A stretch of 41,681 nucleotides of DNA, taken from the NCBI GenBank assembly GCA_036639135.1, contig JAVWJE010000005.1, positions 1-41,681 on the forward strand. Direction: 5' to 3'. How positions within the stretch are numbered: position 1 is the stretch's first letter; each line of letters begins with the position of its first letter. The translations under genes were made by a program, and so were the position numbers. The notes under the pieces are model-generated. The model did not search any database. It saw nothing but the letters and a program-made list of their open reading frames with translations, and was not told where the DNA came from. Shown piece by piece: positions 34,189-41,681 of this stretch. The stretch is from Carnobacterium_A sp036639135. GTDB lineage: Bacteria; Bacillota; Bacilli; Lactobacillales; Carnobacteriaceae.

Positions 34189-34629
34189 ATGGCAAAAGAA
34201 ACGTTTAGTGCGATGGCAAAATCAATTGAGGGTTTGAAAGTTTCATGTACATCAAGAAATTTTGAATTTATTTTGGACGAACCAAAAAGTTTAGGTGGCT
34301 CAGATGAAGGAATGAATCCTGTAGAAGCTTTGTTAGCCTCTCTAGGAGCCTGCAAAGTTATTGTTGCTCGCTCTTTCGCTAAAATACACGGTATTAAGCT
34401 GAATGATATTCGTGTTGAATTAAATGGTGAGTTGGATCCAGATGGATTTATGGGGAAAAATAAAGAAGCAAAAATAGGTTTTTCTACTATCCTGTCTACT
34501 ATTTATATTGATGCGGATAATACAGATAAAGAAATTGCAGATTTTGTGGCTTTTGTTGAGCGTACTTGTCCTGTAGCAGATACCATTAAAAATGCACCAA
34601 TGACTAAAACTAACATTCATATCTTATAA
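34189..34629 (+). CDS. OsmC family protein
   Basis: A 146-residue OsmC/YhfA-type protein; OsmC and Ohr relatives reduce organic hydroperoxides with two cysteines. Here EGMNPVEALLASLGACKVIVARSF near residue 45 has the first Cys (LGACK), and FVERTCPVADTIKNAP near 123 has the second (RTCPV). FDPDGF-like NGELDPDGFMGKNKEAKIGF lies between. The spacing matches the YhfA subgroup, whose natural substrate is unclear. AACAGGAGG precedes ATG 34189. Single gene between a promoter and a strong terminator. Confidence 0.92.
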   Translation: MAKETFSAMAKSIEGLKVSCTSRNFEFILDEPKSLGGSDEGMNPVEALLASLGACKVIVARSFAKIHGIKLNDIRVELNGELDPDGFMGKNKEAKIGFSTILSTIYIDADNTDKEIADFVAFVERTCPVADTIKNAPMTKTNIHIL

Positions 34630-34635
34630 TATTAA

Positions 34636-34682
34636 AAAATACGGAACTTTTCTCTTTTAATTAGAAAGAAGTTCCGTATTTT
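34636..34682. terminator. Bidirectional terminator
   Basis: AAAATACGGAACTT and AAGTTCCGTATTTT pair with a TCTCTTTTAATTAGAAAGA inner region, between convergent osmC-like and DUF1456 genes. Confidence 0.88.
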
Positions 34683-34690
34683 ATACTTTT

Positions 34691-35218
34691 TTAATCGTTT
34701 CGATATCGAATAGCTAAACCTTTTAAGAAATTTCTAGCATACCGATCGCCACATTCCTTATAGTTGCGTTGTCCTTCTCTTCTTAAGACGGCACTCAATT
34801 CACTTTTTGACAAGTGAACTCCTGTCTCGTCTAGGATTTCTAGTATATCGTCGCTAGTTAGTGACAGGGCTATTTTTAGTTTCTTCAATAGCACATTATT
34901 AACACTTCGATCATTTTTTATCATAACTTCTCCCTTTTTGACTGGTTCTCCTGACTTAGGTTCTTGTTTTCCTCTTTTGAAAATAATCAAACCATTTAAA
35001 AAAGATTCTAATACAGTATTTTTACATTTTTTCATGTACTCATTAACTGAATATCCTTCTTCATCTTCTTGAGTTTTCTTTGGTTTAATTTTTGTTAGCA
35101 TTTTTTGAACGTCTTCTTTAGTGATATCAAACTCACCTAATTTAAAAATATCAACCATCTCAGCATCTTTAATATCTAACGCATATCTTAAACGTACAAG
35201 TCTATCATTATTATTCAT
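34691..35218 (-). CDS. DUF1456 family protein (YehS-like)
   Basis: A 175-residue protein with two copies of the DUF1456 helical repeat: RLRYALDIKDAEMVDIFKL at the N-terminus and KLKIALSLTSDDILEILDET near residue 109. Each is followed by a fixed pattern ending in ...KNTVLESFLNGLIIFKRG (near 65) and ARNFLKGLAIRYRN (C-terminus). The family is widespread in Firmicutes and proteobacteria (E. coli YehS) without known function. Length fits. Single gene on the minus strand, divergent from the uracil permease leader. Confidence 0.9.
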   Translation of the reverse strand: MNNNDRLVRLRYALDIKDAEMVDIFKLGEFDITKEDVQKMLTKIKPKKTQEDEEGYSVNEYMKKCKNTVLESFLNGLIIFKRGKQEPKSGEPVKKGEVMIKNDRSVNNVLLKKLKIALSLTSDDILEILDETGVHLSKSELSAVLRREGQRNYKECGDRYARNFLKGLAIRYRND

Positions 35219-35376
35219 TTTTATCCTCCGAGTCTTTTCTAATTAGGATGCTTAGCGGGAACCTAATCAATTAGTCTATTTATTGCATTATGCCACGAAA
35301 TAGAACTCTTGACCAGTCAGGAAAGACCTTTGCTTTTTATAATTCAGAGCTCTTTTCATAAAATCTCATCCCATTA

Positions 35377-35405
35377 TTGTAATTGTTATTTATTACTGCT
35401 AGAAT
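35377..35405 (+). promoter_or_regulatory. Promoter of the uracil permease gene
   Basis: -35 TTGTAA (35377-35382), 17-base spacer, -10 TAGAAT (35400-35405), just before the PyrR leader. Confidence 0.65.
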
Positions 35406-35418
35406 AATTGAAGCGAAG

Positions 35419-35520
35419 TCCTTTTAAACTGATCCAGTGAGATTAGAAAGGGTAACAAATCAAATATTTGATACCTTAGGTCCTTTTGCGAATAATTTAT
35501 TCAAAGGGCATTTTTTGTGC
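35419..35520 (+). promoter_or_regulatory. PyrR-dependent attenuator
   Basis: Anti-antiterminator hairpin CCTTT...AAAGG holds CTGATCCAGTGAGATTAG, whose CCAGTGAGA loop is the PyrR-binding motif (Bacillus CCAGAGAGG). Downstream, CCTTTTG and CAAAGGG form a terminator followed by CATTTTTT (to 35516). PyrR with UMP should stabilise the first hairpin and so permit termination before the permease gene. Confidence 0.8.
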
Positions 35521-35541
35521 CTAAATTAGGAGGAATCATAG

Positions 35542-36804
35542 ATGTCAAAGAAGAATATTATTCAAGTCGATGAAAAGGTCCCAGCAAGATTGCTTATTCC
35601 ATTAAGCCTACAACATACATTTGCTATGTTTGGAGCATCCGTTTTAGTTCCGATTATTTTTGGAATTGATCCAAGTATTGTTTTACTAATGAACGGACTA
35701 TCTACACTGTTATTCATTTTTATTACAAAAGGAAAAGCCCCCGCATATCTAGGTTCAAGTTTTGCTTTTATTGGACCGACGAGCATTATTATTGCTAATC
35801 AGGGATTTCAATACGCACAAGGAGCTTTTGTTGTTCTTAGTTTAATTGGCTGTCTTTTAGCACTTTTCATTCATCGAGTAGGTACAGGATGGATTAATGT
35901 CGTTCTTCCTCCAGCAGCTATGGGAGCCGTTGTGGCTTTAATCGGACTAGAACTAGCAGGAAATACGGTTAATGGTGGCTCAATTGGTGCTAACTTAATG
36001 ACGGATACTGCTACTAGTCAAAACTTCATTATCTTCTTCATTACTTTGGGTTTAGCAGTTTTAGGTTCTGTATTGTTCAAAGGATTCTTATCTACTATCC
36101 CAATTTTAATCTCCATTATCGTTGGATACATTTCTGCCATTGCCTTTGGTATGGTGGACTTCACACCTGTTTTAGAAGCTTCTTTGTTCACTATGCCTCA
36201 CTTTCAATGGGCAAAATTCGACTTACAATCTACTTTAACAATGTTACCTGTTTTATTAGTTTTAACTTCCGAACATATTGGACATCAAGTTGTGACTTCT
36301 AATGTCATTGGTCGAGACTTAATGAAAGAACCAGGATTACACCGTTCTTTATTCGCCGATTACTTAGCATCTGCCATCTCTGGGTTGATTGGTGGTGTTC
36401 CTACGACCACTTATGGTGAGAACATCGGAGTCATGGCCATAACACGCGTTTACAGTGTACGCGTAATTGGTGGAGCTGCCATCTTCTCCATCTTTATGGC
36501 TTTTGTTGGACCATTAGCAGCTTTAATTTCTACTATTCCTGGTGACGTTATTGGTGGAGTAACATTCTTACTTTACGGAATGATCGGAACCAGTGGTTTG
36601 CGTTTATTAGTAGAATCAAAAGTTGACTACAGCCAATCAAGAAACCTTATCTTAACTTCTATTGTTTTCGTAGCTGGCTTAAGCGGGCTAAGTGTTAATT
36701 TTGCCGGTATCGAGTTAAAGGGAATGATTCTTGCAAGTGTTGTCGGTATTATCTTAAGTGTTACTTTCTACTTGTTTGACAAATTAGGTTGGATGAACGA
36801 ATAA
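35542..36804 (+). CDS. uraA: Uracil permease (UraA/PyrP family)
   Basis: A 420-residue nucleobase:cation symporter-2 (NCS2) protein with about 14 membrane segments. PLSLQHTFAMFGASVLVPI near residue 20 and AYLGSSFAFIGPT near 67 are typical of uracil permeases. VLTSEHIGHQVVTSNVIGRD near 236 carries the Glu that binds uracil, and GLIGGVPTTTYGENIGVMAI near 275 holds the second substrate-binding Glu. The PyrR leader directly upstream separates it from the xanthine branch and supports uracil. AGGAGG precedes ATG 35542. Called pyrP in pyr operons of some species; here it is alone. Confidence 0.94.
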   Translation: MSKKNIIQVDEKVPARLLIPLSLQHTFAMFGASVLVPIIFGIDPSIVLLMNGLSTLLFIFITKGKAPAYLGSSFAFIGPTSIIIANQGFQYAQGAFVVLSLIGCLLALFIHRVGTGWINVVLPPAAMGAVVALIGLELAGNTVNGGSIGANLMTDTATSQNFIIFFITLGLAVLGSVLFKGFLSTIPILISIIVGYISAIAFGMVDFTPVLEASLFTMPHFQWAKFDLQSTLTMLPVLLVLTSEHIGHQVVTSNVIGRDLMKEPGLHRSLFADYLASAISGLIGGVPTTTYGENIGVMAITRVYSVRVIGGAAIFSIFMAFVGPLAALISTIPGDVIGGVTFLLYGMIGTSGLRLLVESKVDYSQSRNLILTSIVFVAGLSGLSVNFAGIELKGMILASVVGIILSVTFYLFDKLGWMNE

Positions 36805-36821
36805 ACCTAGTCAAAATAATC

Positions 36822-36872
36822 AAAAAAGAAAGAATCAATGTTGTTATTAGGCACATTGATTCTTTCTTTTTT
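36822..36872. terminator. Bidirectional terminator after uraA
   Basis: AAAAAAGAAAGAATCAATG and CATTGATTCTTTCTTTTTT pair perfectly around a 13-base loop. Confidence 0.92.
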
Positions 36873-37431
36873 ATTTGTATTCTTTTAATTTTTCATTTAA
36901 CTTCTGATAAACAACTTTCATCTCAGGTTCGCTACATGCTTTGATAGCGTCGTCTAAACTCATCCATTCGACACCACTATTTTCATCAGATTTAATAGAC
37001 GTTTGTTCATTTTCATCTGCTTCAATTAAATAAGTAAGATTTAAATGTAGGTGTTTAGAAATAGGCTTACTATTTTTTATGTGAGCTGGAACATCAAGAA
37101 TCTCAAGTGAGTAAATACTTTCAGAAACAGCAGAAAGATTCTTTAACCCGGTTTCTTCTTGTGTCTCCTTAAATGCTACATGCAGCAAATCTGCATCACC
37201 ATCTGCATGGCCACCAACCCATGACCAAGATTGGTAAATATTATGATACACCATTAATACTTTCGTTCTTGCTCGATTCACTACCCATGCTGACGAAGTA
37301 AAATGAGCAAGTTCATTTTCTCTTGTCAATAAGTTATCAAATCTATTTAAATAGTCTAATATAATTTCTTGATCTTTAGCTTCCTTGAGATTAGTTGGTT
37401 TATATTGGCTAATTTGTTCATTTAAATTCAT
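36871..37431 (-). CDS. NUDIX hydrolase
   Basis: A 186-residue NUDIX protein (hydrolysis of nucleoside diphosphates linked to a moiety X). The NUDIX box spans GGHADGDADLLHVAFKETQE and the following ETGL near residues 73-95. The catalytic EExG part (QEETG) is kept, but the first Glu of the consensus GX5E is Ala and the Arg of RE is Lys. Such changes are tolerated in some members. An N-terminal 45-residue helical part (ILDYLNRFDNLLTRENELAH) precedes the fold. Substrate unknown; relatives are often annotated as IPP isomerase-like or ADP-ribose NUDIX. Convergent with uraA. Confidence 0.88.
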   Translation of the reverse strand: MNLNEQISQYKPTNLKEAKDQEIILDYLNRFDNLLTRENELAHFTSSAWVVNRARTKVLMVYHNIYQSWSWVGGHADGDADLLHVAFKETQEETGLKNLSAVSESIYSLEILDVPAHIKNSKPISKHLHLNLTYLIEADENEQTSIKSDENSGVEWMSLDDAIKACSEPEMKVVYQKLNEKLKEYK

Positions 37432-37589
37432 CTAAGATTCTCCTCTGATTAAATCTATAAACCCTTTCATATTAAAGTACACAAAAAAGTACACGAATTC
37501 TACAACATAAGTAAAAACTTAGTTGATTAGTCTTTTTTATAAAGCAATTAATCCCTGTCTAGTAATTAAAATAAACATAAACACTTTGT

Positions 37590-38147
37590 TCATGATTCTT
37601 TTTCACTATCTTCTGGTTGCTTTGGATAAATGAGTGTTGAACCTTCTTTTACAGCTTTGGCACCATACATTCCTATTTCATGTAAAATAGCTTTTTTCTC
37701 TGTCATAATATGATGAACGGTCAACCCTTTTAATGCTAACGTATTTGAAACAATTAAGCGATGACATCTCCAAGGGACACTTTCAGAACACATGTAGCAA
37801 ACTCGTTTATCACTCTGAAATGCTAGCAGATCACTAATGGCTTTTTCATATTCTTTCGTTAAGCTGTACGCCGCATAATTCTGAAAAGATGTATTTCTCC
37901 ATCCATTAACCAATGATTCATCTATTTCGTGATTTTTCTTTCTTCTACCTCCTAGTGCAGGCATATGAAGATAACTAATTCCATTTTCTGGCAACCATTT
38001 TTCGATATTTTCTTTATTAAATTGAGGCATATAATTACTACTAGGATAAGAACGCACATCGACTAATGATTTTATATCGTACGTTTTAAGCAATGAGATA
38101 AATTCATCACTGCTATGAGTTGAGTGGCCAATTGTGTAAATGTCCAT
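37590..38147 (-). CDS. DUF488 family protein
   Basis: A 185-residue protein of the DUF488 (YeaO-like) family. IYTIGHSTHSSDEFISLL at the N-terminus, LVDVRSYPSSNYMPQFNK near residue 30, YLHMPALGGRRKKNHE near 60, and VCYMCSESVPWRCHRLIVS near 117 with its two conserved Cys and CHR are all family hallmarks. No enzyme activity is established; fused relatives occur with DNA repair proteins. Length is normal. A single gene, divergent from the CofE-like gene. Confidence 0.92.
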   Translation of the reverse strand: MDIYTIGHSTHSSDEFISLLKTYDIKSLVDVRSYPSSNYMPQFNKENIEKWLPENGISYLHMPALGGRRKKNHEIDESLVNGWRNTSFQNYAAYSLTKEYEKAISDLLAFQSDKRVCYMCSESVPWRCHRLIVSNTLALKGLTVHHIMTEKKAILHEIGMYGAKAVKEGSTLIYPKQPEDSEKES

Positions 38148-38278
38148 TTAAAATCCACCTTTCTTTTTTTATCCAATGATTTAATGTTAAAAAAAGCGAA
38201 ATCACCAGTTTTTTAAGCCTCATAAAATAATTTCAACTTAAAAAAATAGTGTCTATACTCATTATTATAATATAACAT

Positions 38279-38308
38279 TTTACATCTATCCAGTCAGAAA
38301 GGTATAAT
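38279..38308 (+). promoter_or_regulatory. Promoter of the CofE-like gene
   Basis: -35 TTTACA (38279-38284), 18-base spacer, consensus -10 TATAAT (38303-38308). Confidence 0.7.
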
Positions 38309-38373
38309 AGAAGAATAGTGTAGAGATAGTTGTACCTACTTATATATCAAAGTAATTTATTAGGAGAGATTAT

Positions 38374-39564
38374 ATGGAAAGAGCAGTTGGAACAGTCGTA
38401 CGAGGTCTTCGCGGACCAATTATCAACAAAGGCGATAATATTGAACAAATCGTTGTTGATACTGTGTTAAATGCAGCAGAAGTTGAAGGCATCACTTTTG
38501 AAGATCGTGATATCATAACGATTACCGAATCAATCGTGGCACGCGCACAAGGGAATTATGCAACAATCGATGATATTGCTGAAGATATTCACGCAAAATT
38601 CGGAGACGAAAAAATGGGCGTTATCTTCCCTATTCTTAGTCGCAATCGTTTCGCAAATGTCTTACGCGGTATTGCAAAAGGTGCAAAAAGCATCGTCTTG
38701 ATGTTAAGCTACCCTTCTGATGAAGTTGGTAATCAACTTGTTGATATTGATGAACTAGATGTCAGAGGCGTTAACCCTTGGACAGATGTTTTAACAGAAT
38801 CTGAGTTCCGTGAGCATTTTGGCTATAAAAAACATCCCTTTACTGGTGTTGACTACATCGAGTATTACCGTTCAATCATTGAAGCTGAAGGAGCAACTTG
38901 TGAAATTATTTTCTCAAATGATCCTAAAACGATTTTAAACTATACAAAAAATGTACTAGCAAGTGATATCCATTCAAGAGCTAGAACAAAACGCATTCTT
39001 ACCAATGCTGGAGCCGAAAAAGTTTATGGTCTTGATGACATCTTATCAGAATCGGTTAATGGTAGTGGATTTAATGAGGCTTATGGTCTTCTTGGATCTA
39101 ATAAAGCAACTGAAGATACACTAAAACTGTTCCCTCATAGCTGTCAGCCAATTGTTGATAATATTCAAGAAAAAATGAAAGCACAAACTGGCAAAATAAT
39201 TGAAGTATTAATATATGGTGATGGAGCCTTTAAAGATCCGGTTGGAAAAATTTGGGAACTTGCAGATCCAGTAGTTTCACCCGCTTATACATCTGGTCTT
39301 GATGGCACTCCAAATGAAGTGAAATTAAAATATCTAGCAGACAACAACTTCTCACATCTTCGTGGGAAAGAATTGAAACAAGCTATTTCTAACTACATCG
39401 TCAATAAAAAAGAAGATCTTGTTGGCGCAATGGAATCTCAAGGTACTACTCCTCGTAAATTAACAGATTTAATCGGATCATTATCTGATTTAACTTCTGG
39501 TAGTGGAGACAAAGGAACACCTATCGTTTACATTCAAGGTTATTATGACAACTTTACAGAATAA
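38374..39564 (+). CDS. CofE-like (coenzyme F420-0:L-glutamate ligase family) protein
   Basis: A 396-residue protein related to CofE (COG1478), which adds glutamate to coenzyme F420-0 in archaea and actinobacteria. The N-terminal domain has AVGTVVRGLRGPIINKGDNI, then DRDIITITESIVARAQGNYA near residue 43. KMGVIFPILSRNRFANVLRG near 78, YGDGAFKDPVGKIWELADP near 285 and VVSPAYTSGLDGTPNEVKL near 303 look highly conserved. It is longer than archaeal CofE (about 250 residues). Low-GC lactic bacteria are not known to make F420 and no other cof/fbi gene is in view, so the substrate is likely different. ATTAGGAGAG precedes ATG 38374. Monocistronic, with its own promoter and terminator. Confidence 0.85.
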   Translation: MERAVGTVVRGLRGPIINKGDNIEQIVVDTVLNAAEVEGITFEDRDIITITESIVARAQGNYATIDDIAEDIHAKFGDEKMGVIFPILSRNRFANVLRGIAKGAKSIVLMLSYPSDEVGNQLVDIDELDVRGVNPWTDVLTESEFREHFGYKKHPFTGVDYIEYYRSIIEAEGATCEIIFSNDPKTILNYTKNVLASDIHSRARTKRILTNAGAEKVYGLDDILSESVNGSGFNEAYGLLGSNKATEDTLKLFPHSCQPIVDNIQEKMKAQTGKIIEVLIYGDGAFKDPVGKIWELADPVVSPAYTSGLDGTPNEVKLKYLADNNFSHLRGKELKQAISNYIVNKKEDLVGAMESQGTTPRKLTDLIGSLSDLTSGSGDKGTPIVYIQGYYDNFTE

Positions 39565-39585
39565 ACGTTAAAATAAAGTAATAAC

Positions 39586-39631
39586 TAAAAAGCAAAAAAC
39601 CTGTTTAATATAGGTTTTTTGCTTTTTTTTG
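39586..39631. terminator. Terminator after the CofE-like gene
   Basis: AAAAAGCAAAAAACCTG pairs with TAGGTTTTTTGCTTTTT, followed by more Ts; also usable for the convergent gene. Confidence 0.88.
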
Positions 39632-39650
39632 CACCATCTCTTCATCTTTT

Positions 39651-40451
39651 TTATAAATATATATTGCGTTTTGGAGCAGGAATTAACTTCCATTTATTCA
39701 ATTTGAACTGAATGACAGATCCGATGATTAAAAAAATCATATAAATAATCGAAACAATCGGCAGTAAAGAATACCCCTCTTCTATTCCAGCAGAAGAAAC
39801 CAAAAATTTATAAATGCCATAACAAGCCCAAGCTGCAGGGATAGTAAATGCGGCATTTTTCAACCAATTCATTATAATTACAGCAATCACAAAAGCTAGA
39901 CTTAATAAGACGATTCCCCATACTTCTTTTGAAAGTCCCCATCTATTCCACTCTATTTTCACCAAGTATGCTGCTATGTTAACAATCGTCGCTATCAAAA
40001 GCCAACCATTATATAAGCCAAAGGATAAAGCTAAAATATTCTTTCTATTGTCATTATTTTCTACTATTATTTTATTGATAAAAGCTAAAACAATCGTAAA
40101 GGATACAATAAAAATAGTAGAAACTAAAACTTTATCATATAAAAAGATAACGACCCAACCAATATTTAATAATGAAGACAACCAAAATAACGGAGAAACC
40201 TTATCAATAATAGTATGATAACTTGCTTTATTCCGATTCAAGAGCATAAGGATAAGAGAAATAAAAATTAGCGTATAAATGACTCCCCATATACTAAAAG
40301 TAAAAGAAGCAGGCGTAATAGGAGTAAGGTATTTATCAGACATCTCTTTTTGATCTATCCCATTAATCAAACCTACACTACTGACATAATTTATGACTAA
40401 TAAAATAGCGAATACAATCATATTCATCCATGCTTTGACAGCTGTTCTCAT
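39651..40451 (-). CDS. TspO/MBR-like tryptophan-rich membrane protein
   Basis: A 266-residue integral membrane protein with about seven or eight helices. PITPASFTFSIWGVIYTLIF near residue 42 and SLLNIGWVVIFLYDK near 93, then FGLYNGWLLIATIVN near 145 and IPAAWACYGIYKF near 205, are the Trp-containing helix motifs that lead databases to call such proteins tryptophan-rich sensory protein. Classical TspO has about 160 residues and five helices, so this is a longer, distant form of unknown ligand. TTGGGAGGAATGCACC lies before ATG 40451. Convergent with the CofE-like gene. Confidence 0.8.
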   Translation of the reverse strand: MRTAVKAWMNMIVFAILLVINYVSSVGLINGIDQKEMSDKYLTPITPASFTFSIWGVIYTLIFISLILMLLNRNKASYHTIIDKVSPLFWLSSLLNIGWVVIFLYDKVLVSTIFIVSFTIVLAFINKIIVENNDNRKNILALSFGLYNGWLLIATIVNIAAYLVKIEWNRWGLSKEVWGIVLLSLAFVIAVIIMNWLKNAAFTIPAAWACYGIYKFLVSSAGIEEGYSLLPIVSIIYMIFLIIGSVIQFKLNKWKLIPAPKRNIYL

Positions 40452-40558
40452 GGTGCATTCCTCCCAAAATTTCTATCTCTGCTTAGGCGCTAAAATAATT
40501 CTTAGTTTTTTCTATTCGTTAATTTTTTATATACCGTATTTGAGTAGGACTAAACTCT

Positions 40559-40615
40559 ATTCTTTGTCTTAAACTTACATGAAAAATGCTAGGGATTCAA
40601 GAAATCAATTCTTTG
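40559..40615. repeat. Degenerate repeat, copy A
   Basis: ATTCTTTGTCTTAAACTTAC and the following ATGAAAAATG, GATTCAAG and ATTCTTT recur in order at 41451-41503 (copy B), with many mismatches. The two copies bracket the 45-residue gene and the GNAT gene. Confidence 0.4.
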
Positions 40616-40658
40616 CCATTGCCATTCATAAAATCAGACTGTTTTTTTATGCTGATTT

Positions 40659-40796
40659 CTATGATTCCTCCAATGAAACAACTAATTTCCCTCTTGCCTC
40701 TCTTGTCTCAGTCTTTCTCAAAGCTTTTATAGCTAACTCAAATGAATAAAGTTGTTCAATAACTACACGTGGACTCACTCTTACAACCGCTCTCAT
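40659..40796 (-). CDS. 45-residue basic protein
   Basis: A short gene with a consensus ribosome-binding site: GGAGGTATATAAAA precedes ATG 40796. The product (MRAVVRVSPRVVIEQLYSFE and onward, ending KLVVSLEES) is basic in its middle, predicted helical, and has no membrane segment. It reads KALRKTETREARGKL in the C-terminal half. I do not recognise it. It lies about 60 bases after the GNAT gene on the same strand and may be co-transcribed with it. Strong ribosome-binding site plus an uninterrupted frame support coding. Confidence 0.5.
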   Translation of the reverse strand: MRAVVRVSPRVVIEQLYSFELAIKALRKTETREARGKLVVSLEES

Positions 40797-40853
40797 TTTT
40801 ATATACCTCCTTCACTTTTTATCCCCAAAATCAATTGTTCCCGTTTGCCTTTA

Positions 40854-41363
40854 CTAAAACGAACTAGTTGTATCACCAAAAAGTATGATAGATGAATTTG
40901 AAGTTTTAAAACCATTCCTTAGATAGAATGATTCAGCAGGATAGCCTCTGTCAGTATCGAGTATTATAGTTGGTATATTAATACTTTCTAACTGCTCTTT
41001 TATGAAACGTAAAAATTGAGTACCTATACCTTTTCCCTGATAGTCATTTGAAACAAAGAAAGAATCTAAATGATACTCTTTTCCCATATACCATGGCCTA
41101 ATAAAGCCTAGTGCAGCACCTAATAATTTATTGGTACTTTTTTCTCTAACGGTATAACCTTTAAATGTATTTAACCTTACCATTTGATTGACGTAATTTG
41201 TAATCTGTTTATGTGTTAATTCATCATTCCAAGGTTCAGCTGAAAATACATTAATATAAACATCTACTATCTCTGCTAAATCATTATCGTTAAAGATATT
41301 AAAATATCGTTCTTCAATTTCCATCTCATTAACCAACTTTCTTGAAAGTATTGTATTTTTCAT
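40854..41363 (-). CDS. GNAT family N-acetyltransferase
   Basis: A 169-residue acetyltransferase. FSAEPWNDELTHKQITNYV near residue 40 resembles AAC(6')-Ib-like GNATs in which an EPWN motif opens the fold. Motif A is SNDYQGKGIGTQFLRFIKEQ near 105, and LDTDRGYPAESFYLRNGFK near 135 is motif B with the usual Tyr. ATG 41363 has only a weak ribosome-binding site (GATCCTCT); ATG 41324 (MEIEERYFN) is a possible shorter start. Substrate unknown; an aminoglycoside link cannot be inferred from this alone. Confidence 0.85.
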   Translation of the reverse strand: MKNTILSRKLVNEMEIEERYFNIFNDNDLAEIVDVYINVFSAEPWNDELTHKQITNYVNQMVRLNTFKGYTVREKSTNKLLGAALGFIRPWYMGKEYHLDSFFVSNDYQGKGIGTQFLRFIKEQLESINIPTIILDTDRGYPAESFYLRNGFKTSNSSIILFGDTTSSF

Positions 41364-41639
41364 TATAGAGGATCATTTCATCTATTAAATGAATAAGTAA
41401 AAAAATCGTTTCTTAAAATAGTTCCTACTAAGCACTATCAAGCTCTTTTTATTCTCTTAAATTTACATGAAAGAGGGTAACCTTTCAAGTATTCATTCTT
41501 TAAGGGTTTAGAACAAAAATAGCTTATTAAAAAAAGAATTTTTCAACATTCTACTGAAATGCTTAATAGCGCTCTTATATATTTTTCTTAGCCTTTTCAC
41601 TTACTTTTATGGCGTAGTTGATTTACATTTAACTTAATT
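41364..41639. other. Right-end intergenic stretch
   Basis: About 280 AT-rich bases without a supported gene. It holds repeat copy B (41451-41503) and leads to the hairpin at the window edge. Confidence 0.5.
41451..41503. repeat. Degenerate repeat, copy B
   Basis: CTTAAATTTACATGAAAG, then TTTCAAG and ATTCATTCTTT, parallel to copy A at 40559-40615. Confidence 0.4.
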
Positions 41640-41681
41640 TAGGCAGAAGTCGCCCATCCTCTATAGGTGGGTGATGAATGC
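41640..41681 (+). mobile_element. Possible IS200/IS605-type element end
   Basis: GCAGAAGTCGCCCATC, then CTCTATA and GGTGGGTGATGAATGC at the very edge. CCCATC and GGTGGG form a short hairpin (one G-T pair), a style seen at the ends of IS200/IS605/IS1341 elements, where a subterminal hairpin and a GATGAATGC-like tail border tnpB or its guide RNA. No transposase is in the window, so the call rests on recall of such ends and is uncertain. Confidence 0.35.

Overview
The window is an AT-rich, low-GC Gram-positive chromosome segment. Gene content points to Lactobacillales, most likely a Carnobacterium-like organism: T-box leaders, PyrR attenuation, ECF transporters, PTS-dependent dihydroxyacetone kinase, DUF1456 and a CofE-like protein. 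This is inferred from family content, not from a search. The left end carries rnmV-tatD-metG in the order seen near oriC in Bacillus, and a parS/Noc-site-like palindrome lies just upstream of metG, so the segment is probably origin-proximal.

Layout. 1-5.6 kb: rnmV (cut by the edge), tatD, metG (frameshifted), a long palindrome, a DUF72 gene and a luciferase-like monooxygenase broken by an in-frame TGA. 5.9-10.8 kb: a small membrane protein, then a four-gene operon (SAM hydrolase, UPF0397 S-component, fused two-domain ECF ATPase, EcfT) behind a promoter and T-box, probably sensing tRNA-Met. 11.3-14.6 kb: two unknown small genes, then tyrS behind a Tyr T-box, and a GNAT gene. 14.6-16.4 kb: two decayed genes (amidase; NAD(P)-binding protein). 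16.5-21.1 kb: an M20 peptidase and the Na+-pumping oxaloacetate decarboxylase operon. 21.4-23.3 kb: an oxidoreductase and a flavodoxin-fold gene pair.

23.3-31.2 kb is an accessory stretch. Single small genes (MepB, two GNATs of which one is dead, a methyltransferase, a VOC dioxygenase) alternate with copies of a short imperfect palindrome. Beyond them lie a toxin-antitoxin pair with a frameshift in each gene, a broken membrane protein and a remnant of a secreted protein. 31.4-41.7 kb returns to ordinary genes: dhaKLM, an FMN reductase, osmC, DUF1456, a PyrR-regulated uracil permease, NUDIX, DUF488, the CofE-like gene, a TspO-like membrane protein, a 45-residue gene and a GNAT. The right edge ends in a hairpin resembling an IS200/IS605 end.

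Several frameshifts (metG, toxin, antitoxin, GNAT remnant, membrane protein) sit at or beside runs of A or T. Some may be sequencing errors; metG in particular should be essential. The substitutions and internal deletions in the other broken genes look like genuine decay.
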